DNA of 64,000 nt, taken from the NCBI GenBank assembly GCA_036734945.1, contig DAIMXP010000009.1, forward strand, positions 26,905 through 90,904, in the 5' to 3' direction. Under the pieces are notes generated by a model. It searched no databases. It saw nothing but the letters and a program-made list of their open reading frames with translations, and was not told where the DNA came from. This DNA comes from UBA4733 sp036734945 (lineage in GTDB: Bacteria > Chloroflexota > UBA4733). Positions 27,701 through 35,804 of the stretch are shown piece by piece (the stretch's first letter is position 1; every line of letters begins with the position of its first letter). The position numbers and the translations under genes are program-made.

Positions 27701-29209
27701 GGCATCGCCGCTCGTCTCTCCAAGCTGCTCCTTGAAGGAGACCGGCACCCCGATGATGCGACCGTCGAACTCGGGAATGACGACATTCATCGCCGTATCC
27801 AAGGGCGACAGGCCGCGCGCGGACGCTTCCCACTGCGGGCGGGTGGAGGACGCGGTGATGGCCTGGATCACCGGCACGTCGAGCTCTGTTAGGGCCGTTA
27901 CCGACCAGCCGCTCGGCGTCGGCCCATCCGGGCTGACACTGCCCATAGCGAAGCTGGTGGTGTTGATGATGACATCGACGGCTGGCCGGCCGTCCTGCAG
28001 GAATAGCTGCATGGCTGCCGGAAGTGAGTTGGCTGTTGCCTCCTGCTCGTCACTGCCCTCCTTGAGGGAGTAGGTGTACACGGGAAGAACGTTCAGGCCG
28101 CCCGCTTCACAGGCGCGCACGATAGCGTCGACGAAGGCGGTGTTGCCGGAAAGCAGGTGGGAGCGATAGAAGAGGATCCCCACCGTTGGCTGCGTCGCGT
28201 TTTGCCTTGCCTGGAAACGCCCGATGGTTGGCTCAGGAATATCAGGGTGGTAGAGGCCATGGCGTGGCTGGGGCTCGGGGGCATCGTAGCCGAAGCCGCC
28301 CGCCAGCAGATGGTCGGCCAGGAAGCGCAGGCAGTACCCGTAGTTCCTGACACCGCCCATTTGCAGGTAGGCGAAGGCCTCGTGGGCCACCGGCACCCCC
28401 GTCGTGGAGAGCGCAGCGAGTTCCGGGTCCAGCGCATCGGTCCCGGGCAGGCAGATCAGCCAGACATTCTGCTCCTGCGCCCAGGCCACGATGCGGTCGA
28501 GGCCGTGCCGGAAGCTGGCGCGTCCACCCAGCAGACGCACGATGATGATGTCGGCGCGTGGCAAGACATCGTCCAGAAAGATGTCCACGTCGGCGTCATT
28601 GCGAAGGTGGCTGGGGTTCACGACATGCAAAGGCGGGAAGTCGGACGGCAACAGTTCAGCAACGCGCTGAAAGGCCAACAGGTCGGTATCGGCTTGTGTC
28701 AGCACCAGGAAGCCGCCGCCGCCGACGGCTCCCAGCGCAGCGTTCGCTGCATCACCGCCGGCACGGGTTACTTGCGCGCCGGCAGCCCGCGGCTCTTCAT
28801 CCCAGGCGAAGGAGGTAAACATGTTGTCGGTGAGGGCTGCCGGCGGCGGCACGTAGCTGTTGGCGGCGAGCAACTGCTCCATATAGTCGTAGAGTGCCAA
28901 CACCTGACCGTCACTGTTCACGGAGTGGAACCAGAGGGATCGGCCATCGAACATGAGCATGGCGACATTGAAGAGCGTGCAGGGTCCCAGGCAGCCGCCA
29001 ATGGTCAAATGAATGCGGTTGCGCAGCTTCCGGCGTTCCCACTCGTTGTGATACAACTCGGTGGGGACCGGCGGAAAGTTCCGCTCGGTGCGCCCGCAGC
29101 AGCAGCCGGTGGCGCAGACGAAGATGTGGCCCTGCTTGCGCACGACGTTGACGGTTTTACCGTCGGCGCGAATAACCAGATTGCGCGACCGCCGTTGGGA
29201 TACAGGCAT
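24740..29209 (-). CDS. cobN: Cobaltochelatase CobN with N-terminal ferredoxin-like domain
   Basis: About 1489 residues from the ATG at 29209. An earlier ATG at 29296 lies inside the riboswitch and is unlikely. The first 120 residues form a thioredoxin-like [2Fe-2S] ferredoxin domain, with Cys in FVCATGCCCGRTERN and GGCLGPCTLFNV. The remainder is a CobN/BchH/ChlH-type large subunit: VHVGKHGTLEWLPGKSIGP in the middle and VGLSIWGTSAMRTHGDDIAE with KPGTYGAGILPLIDEKNW towards the end. It binds the corrin ring and inserts cobalt. First gene of the operon, under riboswitch control. Confidence 0.93.
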   Translation of the reverse strand: MPVSQRRSRNLVIRADGKTVNVVRKQGHIFVCATGCCCGRTERNFPPVPTELYHNEWERRKLRNRIHLTIGGCLGPCTLFNVAMLMFDGRSLWFHSVNSDGQVLALYDYMEQLLAANSYVPPPAALTDNMFTSFAWDEEPRAAGAQVTRAGGDAANAALGAVGGGGFLVLTQADTDLLAFQRVAELLPSDFPPLHVVNPSHLRNDADVDIFLDDVLPRADIIIVRLLGGRASFRHGLDRIVAWAQEQNVWLICLPGTDALDPELAALSTTGVPVAHEAFAYLQMGGVRNYGYCLRFLADHLLAGGFGYDAPEPQPRHGLYHPDIPEPTIGRFQARQNATQPTVGILFYRSHLLSGNTAFVDAIVRACEAGGLNVLPVYTYSLKEGSDEQEATANSLPAAMQLFLQDGRPAVDVIINTTSFAMGSVSPDGPTPSGWSVTALTELDVPVIQAITASSTRPQWEASARGLSPLDTAMNVVIPEFDGRIIGVPVSFKEQLGETSGDAAPARRGKGAAATAVYYAPDAERIAHLVGLAARLAVLRRKPNAEKRVAFVLTNSAAKASRIGNAVGLDAPASLLRLFAAMQQAGYRVEHVPESGDALLHALIDRCSYDAELLTPSQLAQAAGQVHARQYGQWYEQLPAKNQQEMRERWGAAPGSAYVHDGHVALAGLELGNVFVALQPPRGYGMDPNLIYHMPDLPPPHHYHALYRWLRDPAGWGADAIVHVGKHGTLEWLPGKSIGPAETCYPDQFLGDLPLIYPFIINNPGEGAQAKRRTHAVIVDHMTPPMTTAGGYAELAELAQLVDEYYQVEQLDPSKLPLLQQQIWELLKKAKLDADLKVMLTRSHDGHTHAWDDELTEDGTPVAIAELRGKDFAHLLEDIDGYLCELTGAQIRDGLHTLGEVPTGEQLTGLLQSLTRIPNLEIPSLRAGVATALGLSLDALLEAPGKRLEPHAPSDGAPVSSVFASHADALEAVDALCHRLLAGLQEYDFAPEAVQCVLREVLVTTSGNEATDSSGRAVAAGCPDQTLTDDIARVLQFVCGEIVPRLRQNQAEIDNVLHALAGGYVPAGPSGAPTRGMAHVLPTGRNFYAVDPRTLPSLAAWRVGSQLAEELLQRHLKEEGRYPEQVGLSIWGTSAMRTHGDDIAEVFALLGVRPRWQAENRRLLGIEPMSLEELGRPRIDVVCRISGFFRDAFPHLISLMDEAVRTVAGLDEPPEQNFLRKRYLADQERHQQAGLAPEAAAQRAGYRIFGCKPGTYGAGILPLIDEKNWQDVHDFAEAYVNWGGYAYTATEYGTDARDAFREQLATVAVAVKNQDNREHDIFDSDDYLQYHGGMIATIRALSGKTPRRYFGDSSDPQRARVRDLKEEALRVFRSRVVNPKWIASMQRHGYKGALEMAATVDYLFGYDATSDVVDDWMYDRTAEVYALDPAVQAFFRASNPWALRDVTERLLEAMDRGLWAKPDPERRAQLRDLFLSVEGDLEGRGSNAG

Positions 29210-29224
29210 AGTCAGGAAAAGCCC

Positions 29225-29345
29225 ACCGCCTTTCACTCGAAGGTGTGCTGCTGGAAACGGCGTCAGGCATTCTGACTGGTGACGGCAAAACGTCACTTAC
29301 AGTTGCGGGACAGTGCCGGCTTTGCACCGGCTTTCCCTGAGCACC
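29225..29345 (-). ncRNA. Cobalamin riboswitch upstream of cobN
   Basis: Read on the minus strand, 29341 to 29260 carries the conserved core: GGGAAAGCCGGTGCAAAGCC, then CTGTCCCGCAACTGTAAG, then CAGTCAGAATGCCTGACGCC, the B12-box region. A short hairpin sequence CCTTCGAGTGAAAGG follows at about 29230-29244 just before the cobN start, probably the expression platform. Binding of adenosyl- or methylcobalamin is expected to shut down the ten-gene operon. Confidence 0.92.
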
Positions 29346-29439
29346 ATTGTCTCTTCAATTTAGATTCGATAACCGACTGTACCAGCGCCACACCTGCCCG
29401 TCAATTTGGGAGCCATCGGGGCATGTACCGGGATTGTGG

Positions 29440-29824
29440 CCGCTGTCGGCACAGACCTCAAAACGTTGCCCACCGGACCACGTGGCGTCTCCCAACTCCC
29501 GTGGCAGCGGCCTGGCGTAAGCTGCAGGAGCTGGGCCGGGGCGCTCCAGTTGATCCCGTCTTCCGCTCCCGCGCCGGCGGGCATCTCTCTACGGTGCAGG
29601 TATGGCGCATCGTCCGCAAGGCGGCTCGGGACGCCGGCATCCTGACCGATGTGTCGCCCCATTTCCTGCGGCACGCCCACGCCAGCCACGCCCTTGACCG
29701 CCAGGCGCCGATTCACCTCGTGCAGCAGACCCTTGGGCACGCGAGCTTGCAGACGACAAGCAAGTACACGCACGCCAAGCCCAACGACAGCAGTGGGCGG
29801 TACCTGGGACTGGGAGAGCTGTAG
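29440..29824 (+). pseudogene. Tyrosine recombinase (phage integrase), 5'-truncated remnant
   Basis: From about 29465 the frame encodes the C-terminal catalytic part: DPVFRSRAGGHLSTVQVWRI, then HFLRHAHASHALDR, QQTLGHASLQTTSKYTHAKP, giving the HxxR, LGH and catalytic Tyr. The N-terminal domains and the first catalytic Arg are absent, and the upstream part of the frame runs into the riboswitch in low-quality sequence. A dead integrase stub, evidence of an old mobile element next to the B12 operon. Confidence 0.8.
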
Positions 29825-29885
29825 TGTTCCAGATCCTGGCACAAGTCGTGTATGCTATCAAGAGTATAGAGGAGTGGAATATCTC

Positions 29886-30422
29886 GTGACAGCACTGCTT
29901 GAGCGATTGAGTCCGCCAATCGCACGCGAGATGCATTTCCTTCGCCCGCCGGTTGTCACAGACAGGAATTGGCCTCCCGCTATTGATCGGCTGAGCTTTC
30001 CACATAAACCAGCTCCAACCGGTCCGGCCGACCACTCCGCTGAAGCGATCGACGCATTCATCGCCGACGTACTGCGCTACTACGGCCACAAGGGGGAAGA
30101 GCTGTCGCGCATCACGATCACCATGAATTTGAAGCCTGTGGACCCGAGTGTGAAGGAGCATCCAGATCCGTTGTCAATCGTCGTGCGCCGAGCGCCCGGA
30201 ATGGGGGGGTTTATGGCTCGCGCGAACGTAAGCCTGGCCTTTGGTCATGGCGACACTATCGGGGAGGCCTTCCACGACTGTCTTGAGGATCTCAGCTACC
30301 GAGCGCAGTTCCTAGAGGATAATCGGTCCCGGCTCGGTCCCGGCCCGGAAAAGGAACTGCGTGACCTTGACAAATGGCGAAACGCGGGATCAGTAGATGC
30401 CGGCGCTGCGCTCGGACGTTGA
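29886..30422 (+). CDS. Hypothetical protein, first gene of a small pair
   Basis: 178 residues from the GTG at 29886, preceded at some distance by GAGGAG. I do not recognise the family. It appears cytosolic, with a helical central stretch (AEAIDAFIADVLRYYGHKG), a strand region (ITITMNLKPVDPS) and a C-terminal acidic helical segment (GEAFHDCLEDLSYRAQFLEDN). It overlaps a 56-residue HicA-like gene by 26 bases, so the pair may be a toxin-antitoxin-like unit, with this the partner. Confidence 0.55.
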   Translation: MTALLERLSPPIAREMHFLRPPVVTDRNWPPAIDRLSFPHKPAPTGPADHSAEAIDAFIADVLRYYGHKGEELSRITITMNLKPVDPSVKEHPDPLSIVVRRAPGMGGFMARANVSLAFGHGDTIGEAFHDCLEDLSYRAQFLEDNRSRLGPGPEKELRDLDKWRNAGSVDAGAALGR

Positions 30423-30567
30423 ACGTATCCTTGAGCGTGTTCTCGGTTTCCAACGGGAAGAGGGAGACCATCATCGCTTCCGCCTTGAGATTGGTGGAAA
30501 AGTGATTGCCAATACCAAAACCTCCCACAGCCACACGACTATTGGTGATCCTCTCCTTGTCTTATGA
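30397..30567 (+). CDS. Small HicA-like protein, possibly truncated
   Basis: 56 codons from ATG 30397 to TGA 30565-30567. The segment EGDHHRFRLEIGGKVIANTK, then TSHSHTTIGDPLL, resembles small toxins or partners with a GDHxxY and TxxSHG pattern in the wider HicA-like fold. Related proteins usually continue with a Met-Ala-Arg-Gln-Leu helix that is missing here, so it may be shortened at its C-terminus. Coupled to the preceding gene by overlap. Confidence 0.45.
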   Translation: MPALRSDVERILERVLGFQREEGDHHRFRLEIGGKVIANTKTSHSHTTIGDPLLVL

Positions 30568-30597
30568 TGACGGTACACTGGCGACGTTGTGGTAAAA

Positions 30598-31119
30598 ATG
30601 GGTCAAAGCAAAGGAGGCTGCCACCTGGAGCGCTACTCCGTGATCGTGGAGAAGCAGGACTTGCAGTTCTGCAGTGCCCACTTCATCCTGCATAAAGGTG
30701 GGCGGGAACCGTTGCATGGGCACAACTTCCATGTCACCGTGATCCTGGAAGGCGACCTGACAACGGACCACTATGTCATCGACTTTGGCGATGTCAAAGC
30801 AGCCGCTCGCCGGGCTTGTGCTGCCCTTGACCACCGCGTCCTGTTGCCGGGAAGAAGCGACGACATCCACCTGGTCGCAGCGGGGCAACGCATCTCCGTG
30901 TTGCATGGCGCCGACCTCCTGTTTGTCCTCCCCGTCGGCGACGTCTGCATCCTGCCGCTCGCCAATGTGACGACGGAACAGCTCGCCCGATATCTCAGTA
31001 ACGAGATCGTCGACCTCCTGCCGGCAGAGGCGCAGCAGTCGCTGCAGGTCATCGAGGTACACGTCGAAGAAACGCCCGGCCAGCGCGCCACGTACCGCCG
31101 CCGACTGCGCCCCGCCTGA
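30598..31119 (+). CDS. queD: 6-pyruvoyl-tetrahydropterin synthase / QueD family protein
   Basis: About 170 residues. The zinc-binding pattern is present: FCSAHFILHKGGREPLHGHN gives H near 29 and the HGH pair near 42-44, followed by FHVTVILEGDL. The C-terminal VIEVHVEETPGQRATYRRRL carries the family's Glu-T motif. It would make 6-carboxytetrahydropterin for 7-deazaguanine/queuosine synthesis. The strongest ribosome site (AAAGGAGG) sits upstream of an in-frame CTG at 30625, so translation may begin there rather than at the ATG at 30598. A queE stump follows on the opposite strand. Confidence 0.85.
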   Translation: MGQSKGGCHLERYSVIVEKQDLQFCSAHFILHKGGREPLHGHNFHVTVILEGDLTTDHYVIDFGDVKAAARRACAALDHRVLLPGRSDDIHLVAAGQRISVLHGADLLFVLPVGDVCILPLANVTTEQLARYLSNEIVDLLPAEAQQSLQVIEVHVEETPGQRATYRRRLRPA

Positions 31120-31201
31120 TCCGATGGCTGTCCGCATACATAGTCGCGGGTTCGTGGGAACCGGGATGTTCAGTCTTGAAGTTCTCCAGGGGCTCGCTCG
31201 C

Positions 31202-31306
31202 CTACCGAATGCCAAGGAACTTGTGGGTGCAGAAGACGGCGGGTCGCCCGGTATTCGCTCCTTCCCCCTGCAGGGTATAGAAAATCTCTTTGACGGCGTA
31301 GGCCAT
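31202..31306 (-). pseudogene. queE: queE (7-carboxy-7-deazaguanine synthase), N-terminal stump
   Basis: The ATG at 31306 opens with AVKEIFYTLQGEGANTGRP and AVFC, the unmistakable start of the radical-SAM enzyme QueE. After 26 residues the match ends and an unrelated tail stops at 31202. The CxxxCxxC cluster and the rest of the protein are missing. It lies next to queD, consistent with a decayed queuosine cluster. Confidence 0.8.
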
Positions 31307-31326
31307 AGCTGATGCTCCTCAATCGG

Positions 31327-32929
<1,603 letters not shown>

Positions 32930-33147
32930 TGTCTCCTCTTTCCTGGGCTTGCCGCACTCGGCGGCGCGATCTATCGCGGCAGCACGTAGTGCAAGAGGGA
33001 AAGAGACTGATCAGCGAGCGGCCTAGGCGTGACCGTCCCAGCGAAAGACACGCGACGAGACTAGCGGCGGCCTGATCATCGGCTGATGGTGGCTGATCCT
33101 GCTGGAACAGTACACGACCAGATCGGGGGGCGTGACGCAGGCTCGTG

Positions 33148-33738
33148 TTAGCGGTCCTGGCCCTTCCCATGGCCCGGATGCGGTCCCGGAGCGGGGACGC
33201 TGTTGAGTGTCCAGTTGATCGAGCCGTTCGCGTTCAAGGCGGCCGTGCTGGCGCCGCGCAGCGAGCCATGACTGTGGGCGCCGAGGTAGCTGCCCAGGCC
33301 ACCGTCCACGGCGAAATGCCCGGTCTCGCTGAAGCCGGTCGTGGCGGACTCCTGCTCACCGGACACTGAACCAAATACGATGTTAGCCGGCGTGGCGCCG
33401 TCAGCGACGACGATGCTGCCCAAGAAATGGCTCTTGGAGGAACCGGCGGGGGTATAGACGTTCAGAGCGGCACGGAACGTGCCGGTAATCGTGCCGGTGG
33501 TGCTGCCGGTGTAAATCGCACCAGCCACGTAGGTGTTTCCTGCCGCATCCTGGTAGGACGAACCGGCAGTGATCAGCGCGCCGTTGAGGACTTCATCGGT
33601 CAGCAACACGCGCGGTCGCGCCGGAGCCGCTTGGTCGGCCTCCTTGCCACTGTCGGCCCACGCCATCGGCGTAGCCGAAAGCCCTGCCACAACCGGCAGC
33701 ATGGCTACTGCCTTCATCAGGTCACGTCGAGCGATCAT
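33148..33738 (-). CDS. Secreted protein with possible Tat signal
   Basis: 196 residues. The N-terminus MIARRDLMKAVAMLPVVAG has a twin-arginine followed by a hydrophobic core and an AWA cleavage site near 28. The mature part is rich in strand-forming Gly/Thr/Ser/Ala segments (VAGAIYTGSTTGTITGTF, then a HFLGSIVVADGATPANIVFG stretch) and resembles small secreted beta-barrel proteins such as the allene-oxide-cyclase-like group, at low certainty. The His/Gly/Pro tail is unusual. Single gene. Confidence 0.65.
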   Translation of the reverse strand: MIARRDLMKAVAMLPVVAGLSATPMAWADSGKEADQAAPARPRVLLTDEVLNGALITAGSSYQDAAGNTYVAGAIYTGSTTGTITGTFRAALNVYTPAGSSKSHFLGSIVVADGATPANIVFGSVSGEQESATTGFSETGHFAVDGGLGSYLGAHSHGSLRGASTAALNANGSINWTLNSVPAPGPHPGHGKGQDR

Positions 33739-34068
33739 GCGGCATCATTCCTTCCCATTCGAAGACGCTCCAGTCGTCTTGCTCATCCATACAACGTTAA
33801 ACGTCGTTCCCGGTGCTGCATTACAGCACAGCCACGCCGCAACCCAAACACACGTCCCAATTGGGCTGGCCCAGGTGTGGCATGGCAGGGGCATTCAGCG
33901 CCCGGAGCGACAATGAAAGCGACCGACAGGCAATGTCTGCATGTCGTTGACGCAACACCGACCGGCAGGGAAGCTCCGTCCAAAATGAAACATTCGCCAG
34001 GACTGTAATGCGATGCCGATTTGCGCGTTTGGATAAGCAATGGCACTTAAATTTGGAGGAACAGCGAC
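33739..34068. other. Divergent intergenic region
   Basis: 330 bases between a minus-strand secreted protein gene and the plus-strand anchored-protein/sigma-factor pair. Only the ribosome site TTGGAGGAA just before the ATG at 34069 is evident. Promoters for both directions must lie here, but I see no consensus -35/-10 pair and no RNA gene. Confidence 0.4.
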
Positions 34069-35091
34069 ATGGCCAAGGCACCCACCTCACCGACGTCCTC
34101 ACCATTGCTTGGAAGCGATCCGGTCGTCGCGGCTCTGCAGCATTCTGCTGCCCTGCTCGATTGCGATGCCGCCGCTCTGCCGACAGCGGCGTTTCAGCAG
34201 CGCGCGCGTCTGGAAATTCTGCAGGCTGTGGCAGCGCCTGGGTCGGCTACTCCCATGCATCGCCTGCAGGAAGCAGCGGCACAGTGGGGCAGCATGTTTG
34301 ACCGGCGACGCCTGGTCGGCCTCGGTCTGGGTGCTGCGCTGTTTGGTCTGGTTGCCGTACCCGCCTTCGCAGCGCCGTCATCGGTGGTCGGCAGAATGAC
34401 GGGCGCCGTCGGAGCGGCGATTGCTGATGTCCCGGCGCTGTTTGCTGGGGCGCCGCCCACCGCATCGCCTCACGCTTCCGATACCGATAGGGACACCATC
34501 TCCAGCACGTTGACCACCACCTCGACAGTGTCCGCGTCGTCGCCAGCGACACGTGATGCAGCGCTGCCGCCGCAAGGACTGGGCGTCATCGTCTCCACCA
34601 TCGCCCGTTCCACAGCCGAGCAGGGCGAGGCGCACGGCGATGCGGTCAGCTCGGCAGCCCACAGCGTCCGGACGTCCACCTCCAGCGTGGCATCGACTGC
34701 CAGTACCGACGCCGACGGCCACGGTGACGCGGTGTCAGCCGTCGCCCATACGTCCCCGACAGCGGGCGAAAACCACGGGCAGCAGGTGAGCGCGGTAGCT
34801 CGCCGTATCACCACCACGTCCAGCAGTACCACGAGTACGGCGAGCACTCCCGAGGCAGCGAGTCACGGCTTGACCGTCGCGACGGCCGCCCACATGCCCG
34901 ATCCCGCCGGAGAAAACCACGGGCAGCAGGTCAGTAGCGTGGCGCGCGGCATCACCAGTACGGCTGCCGCCTCCAGCACCTCCACGACGTCTGCGGCATT
35001 GCCCCCAGCCTCGCAACCAGGCAATGGGAATGGTGCTGGAGCGTCAGCGAGCAATGATCAGGGTGGCAACGGAAAGAGCCATGGGCGCTGA
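34069..35091 (+). CDS. Membrane-anchored repeat protein, possible sigma-factor partner
   Basis: 340 residues: a cytoplasmic helical N-terminus (about 1-85), one membrane helix (about 87-108, GLGLGAALFGLVAVPAFA) and an extracytoplasmic Ser/Thr/Ala-rich domain. The latter carries five copies of an HGxxVxxxA(H/R) motif near residues 188, 216, 234, 263 and 281. It overlaps the downstream sigma factor gene, so an anti-sigma or sensor role is plausible, though no zinc-binding anti-sigma motif is present. RBS TTGGAGGAA precedes the ATG. Confidence 0.65.
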   Translation: MAKAPTSPTSSPLLGSDPVVAALQHSAALLDCDAAALPTAAFQQRARLEILQAVAAPGSATPMHRLQEAAAQWGSMFDRRRLVGLGLGAALFGLVAVPAFAAPSSVVGRMTGAVGAAIADVPALFAGAPPTASPHASDTDRDTISSTLTTTSTVSASSPATRDAALPPQGLGVIVSTIARSTAEQGEAHGDAVSSAAHSVRTSTSSVASTASTDADGHGDAVSAVAHTSPTAGENHGQQVSAVARRITTTSSSTTSTASTPEAASHGLTVATAAHMPDPAGENHGQQVSSVARGITSTAAASSTSTTSAALPPASQPGNGNGAGASASNDQGGNGKSHGR

Positions 35092-35689
35092 TGTCTACGC
35101 CGCGACGCGGCCCACGGCGCTCACCCGTGACTACGTGCCGATGACGCTGCCGCAGGAGCATGAGACGGCACTGGTGGAGGCGGCGGCGGCTGGGAATGCC
35201 GCCGCCTTCGCCGCGCTCTACGACTTGCATCTGAGCAGGGTCTACCGCCAGTGCTACTATCGCGCCGGCAACCGGGCCGACGCCGAGGATCTCGCCCAGC
35301 AGACCTTCTTACAGGCCTGGCAGGCCTTGCCACGGTACCGCCGCACGGGCGCGCCGTTCCTCGGCTGGCTGTTGACGATCAGCCACAATCTGGCCGTGAG
35401 TAAGCAGCGCAAGACGCGCGAGGTGACTGAACCCGACCTGGAGGTGGCGGCGAACGCCGCGACAGACCCGGAAGCCGTCACACTTGACCGTCTGGACCAT
35501 GACGACGTCAGGCTGGCGATTCTCAAGCTCAAGCCGGATCGACAGCAAGTCATCTTGCTGCGTTTCATCGAAGGGTACGCCGTGGACGAAGTTGCAACGG
35601 CATTGGGCAAGAGCGCCAACCACGTTCGCGTGCTCCAGCATCGTGCCCTCGGCGACCTGCGCCAGTTGCTGGGTCAAGAGCGGCTGTAG
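35081..35689 (+). CDS. ECF-type RNA polymerase sigma factor
   Basis: About 202 residues. Region 2 (about 30-100) shows AAAFAALYDLHLSRVYRQCY and DAEDLAQQTFLQAWQAL with the typical PFLGWLLTISHNLA. Region 4 (about 135-195) shows LKPDRQQVILLRFIEGYAVD and EVATALGKSANHVRVLQHRAL, the helix-turn-helix for -35 recognition. The ATG at 35081 overlaps the preceding anchored-protein gene; a start at residue 21 (MTLPQ) is possible. It may transduce an envelope signal through its upstream partner. Confidence 0.88.
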   Translation: MGADVYAATRPTALTRDYVPMTLPQEHETALVEAAAAGNAAAFAALYDLHLSRVYRQCYYRAGNRADAEDLAQQTFLQAWQALPRYRRTGAPFLGWLLTISHNLAVSKQRKTREVTEPDLEVAANAATDPEAVTLDRLDHDDVRLAILKLKPDRQQVILLRFIEGYAVDEVATALGKSANHVRVLQHRALGDLRQLLGQERL

Positions 35690-35804
35690 ATCTCGCTTCC
35701 GGTCGTGGAAAAGTGCGCGGTTGCCCCCTCCGCCGGCACGAGTGCCGGAAAGACGCTACCATGGCGGCACGTAGGTAGTTGCCTTGCACCGGGAGGGTGG
35801 AAGT

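Noticed and set aside
31124..31312. A 62-codon plus-strand ORF after queD
   Set aside because: It is the complement of the queE stump.
32930..33147. TPP riboswitch in front of thiC
   Set aside because: Neither the CTGAGA nor the ACCTGATC-type core is present on the minus strand.
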